Source: Neospora caninum Liverpool (Eukaryota; Apicomplexa; Conoidasida; Eucoccidiorida; Sarcocystidae). From it: DNA of 64,000 bases. Under the pieces are notes generated by a model. It searched no databases. It had not been told where the DNA came from and worked only from the letters and a program-made list of their open reading frames with translations. The DNA lies in NCBI RefSeq assembly GCF_000208865.1, contig NC_018398.1:5418710-5482709 (forward strand), written 5' to 3'. Position numbers and translations under genes: made by a program. Position 1 is the stretch's first letter; the number at the start of each line of letters is the position of its first letter. Below are positions 62,083 through 64,000 of this stretch, one piece after another.

Positions 62083-64000
62083 CGTGTGACCTGGAAGGAA
62101 TTCTGCGGGGCGCAGAGACGCGGCCCAGAAAGAGACACCACAGGGCGAACGAGACCGAGGCAGCCTCTCAGAGAACGCGTCGAGTGCCCCAGTGGAGCAG
62201 CGACGAGCAGGCGGGGCGTGTGCGGGCTTTACAGTCTCGATAGAGCTCCGTGTTGGAGATCCGTCAGATGACGGGATACGTGAAACCATCCGTTTTGTTG
62301 TACTCGTTTTTGTCTAGATGCTTGTTTCCTGAATGAAATGCGATCGAGAGCTGCAGTAGCGGTTCGCCCGCGTGAAACGTGAAGTCGATTCTCACAAACG
62401 CGTTTTAATGCCTTTTTGTCGATTCGGGCAAAGAACCAGCATGTGCGACCGGGCCGGCCGAAATCAACCGCTTCACGAAAAACCTACACTGGCATCTCCA
62501 CACATCCGTACCAGCATATATATATATATATATATGCACGCAGAGATGAGTAGAGAGGCAAGGCTCTGCTTTCCCAGTTTTCGCTATCCCTGTTTGCGGG
62601 CATGTGCGGAAGCGACGGCCGCGCGGACAGAGCCGGGGCGAGGACGTGCCTGACCTTCCAATGTGTCCCTGCTCTCCTCGCTCTCTAGAGAACTTTTTAG
62701 CAGACAGCCCCCCCACTGGAAAAGTGCAGGCCGCGGTACTCCTACCTCTAAAAGGAGATGCCCATGTGTGCGCAGCCGGAAACCCGGAGTTTTTAGACAG
62801 AAGCAAATGGGTGGGTAAGCGCATCTCGTTGCATGCGGACGCAAAACAGAGCCATCAATGCCCCATTGCCCTGGCCTGTGGCGTCGGTACACACCTGCAA
62901 AGTCAAAACTCGGCCTGTCGTCCCAACCGAAACGCTTTGCATGCAACTTTGTCTCCCCAGAGCCCTCGCGAGTGTGGAGCTGTCTCCATGGAGACACCGT
63001 GTCCCGAGAAACGTGTGTACCAAGCAAAAAAAGGGGCGTCGAGCAAGGAGATGAGAGCCCTTGAGCGCTGTTTTGTGCGCACTTGCGTGCAAGAAGCCTG
63101 CGATGGACCGCAGTTTGCGGAAGCTTTGCTGCAGAGACTTGTCGCGTTTGCCGGGAGATCGAAAGGCCCGCGGACATGGATTCTTTTTAACTGCCAAGAC
63201 GTTTTTTCTCTCTTCTATCTCGTGCGTGTCTCCAAGAGGAGACTGAAGCGAGTTCTCGTCCACAGAACAACGTGCACGTATACAGAGATATGTACGCGCT
63301 TGTCCTCACCCACAATTTCCCAAAGCGCCTACGAGGGAACTGTCCACATGACTGCATGCGCGCCGGGGCCTTCGAGCACCTCGTCCACGTGACCGCGCGC
63401 GAGAAAACCCCGGGGGAGGGGGAGCGAGAGAGGAGTCTGCAGTGGACGCAGAGAACTCTCCGAATGTCAGTTGGCGGGGGATCCTCGACGTCACGCGGCA
63501 AACTCGAAACACCGAGGTGCGCGCGGAAGAGCCGCAGGCGCGCCGGAATAATCTCGAAACAGCGTGCAGAGGCAAAGAATTTCGGAGCCTCACGAACAGA
63601 AGGAAACAACACTCTAGAGACAGCTTTCGAACTCGGCTTCCGTCGCCAGAAAAGCGGACAGAAGCTTGCTGACAAGAGCTGGATGGATGCTGGTTCACGT
63701 TGCCAACGCGGCGCGCACAAAATCGGAAACGGGCGAGAGTGGTTAAAAAACATGCAAAAAGGAACCCACCTACGGACACCCAACATGAGAAGAGAGAACC
63801 CGAGTCAGCGGCTCTGCTCCTTTCCCGCCACTGTGTCACTTGTTCTTCAAACGCACTGAGACAAAGTAATCAAGTCTCTGACTCGCCCTCCCGCGACTTT
63901 TGATCGAGGCGAGGGTACGGGGCGAATCGCTTTGAGTTAAAGCGGAAGGGACACAACAGCTGCCGTCGCTCGGGGGCGCCTGTAGTTCTCTTGAACGCCG
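62083..64000. other. Right-edge region: 3' UTR of the Ubl gene, no gene assigned
   Basis: It contains a TA microsatellite (62517-62536) and overlapping frames on both strands (62604-63392 +, 63187-63786 -, 63272-63859 +). None has a family motif or a convincing splice pattern. A gene continuing past the right edge cannot be excluded. Confidence 0.5.

Overview
The window looks like nuclear DNA of a tissue-cyst-forming coccidian apicomplexan (Toxoplasma, Hammondia or Neospora type). The basis is: intron-rich genes with short exons and canonical GT-AG junctions, pyrimidine-rich 5' regions, long Ser/Pro/Glu-rich low-complexity insertions inside conserved proteins, TA and TATG microsatellites confined to introns and spacers, and a 6-phosphogluconolactonase/glucose-6-phosphate dehydrogenase fusion of the kind known from apicomplexans. 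The species cannot be fixed from the sequence alone. All exon boundaries were worked out by hand from splice sites, reading phase and family similarity. No prokaryotic feature, tRNA, rRNA, CRISPR array or transposon could be supported.

Layout, left to right. At 1-2520 (-) is the 5' part of a gene with a selenoprotein-W/MIEN1-like (Rdx) domain and a charged Lys/Glu-rich tail that runs off the left edge. After a 6.4 kb spacer comes a DHHC palmitoyltransferase (8944-12696, +), then a secreted Cys-containing protein of unknown family (15805-18235, +), then a roughly 20-exon bifunctional 6PGL-G6PD enzyme (about 20746-31224, +). Next is a very large F-box/leucine-rich-repeat-like protein (35856-43538, +), broken by a 100-N assembly gap. 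It converges on a giant SLC37/organophosphate-antiporter-like MFS transporter (52072-45042, -). Head to head with the transporter is a small gene made only of short exons: a Tctex-type dynein light chain closest to DYNLT2B/TCTEX1D2 (54217-57361, +). The last gene encodes a ubiquitin-like-domain protein with a Pro-rich, Cys-containing tail (59115-62082, +).

The genes do not form an operon or an evident functional cluster. The G6PD fusion serves the oxidative pentose phosphate pathway (NADPH supply). The SLC37-like transporter may move sugar phosphates or glycerol phosphate, which is a loose metabolic link only. The dynein light chain fits axonemal or intraflagellar dynein of the flagellated microgamete. 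The most interesting items are the short-exon dynein light chain gene that is invisible as a long ORF, the roughly 850-residue insertion between two transporter helices, the linker-poor 6PGL-G6PD fusion with a possible 7-nt first coding exon, the orphan secreted protein, and the Rdx-domain gene whose redox-motif exon could not be found.
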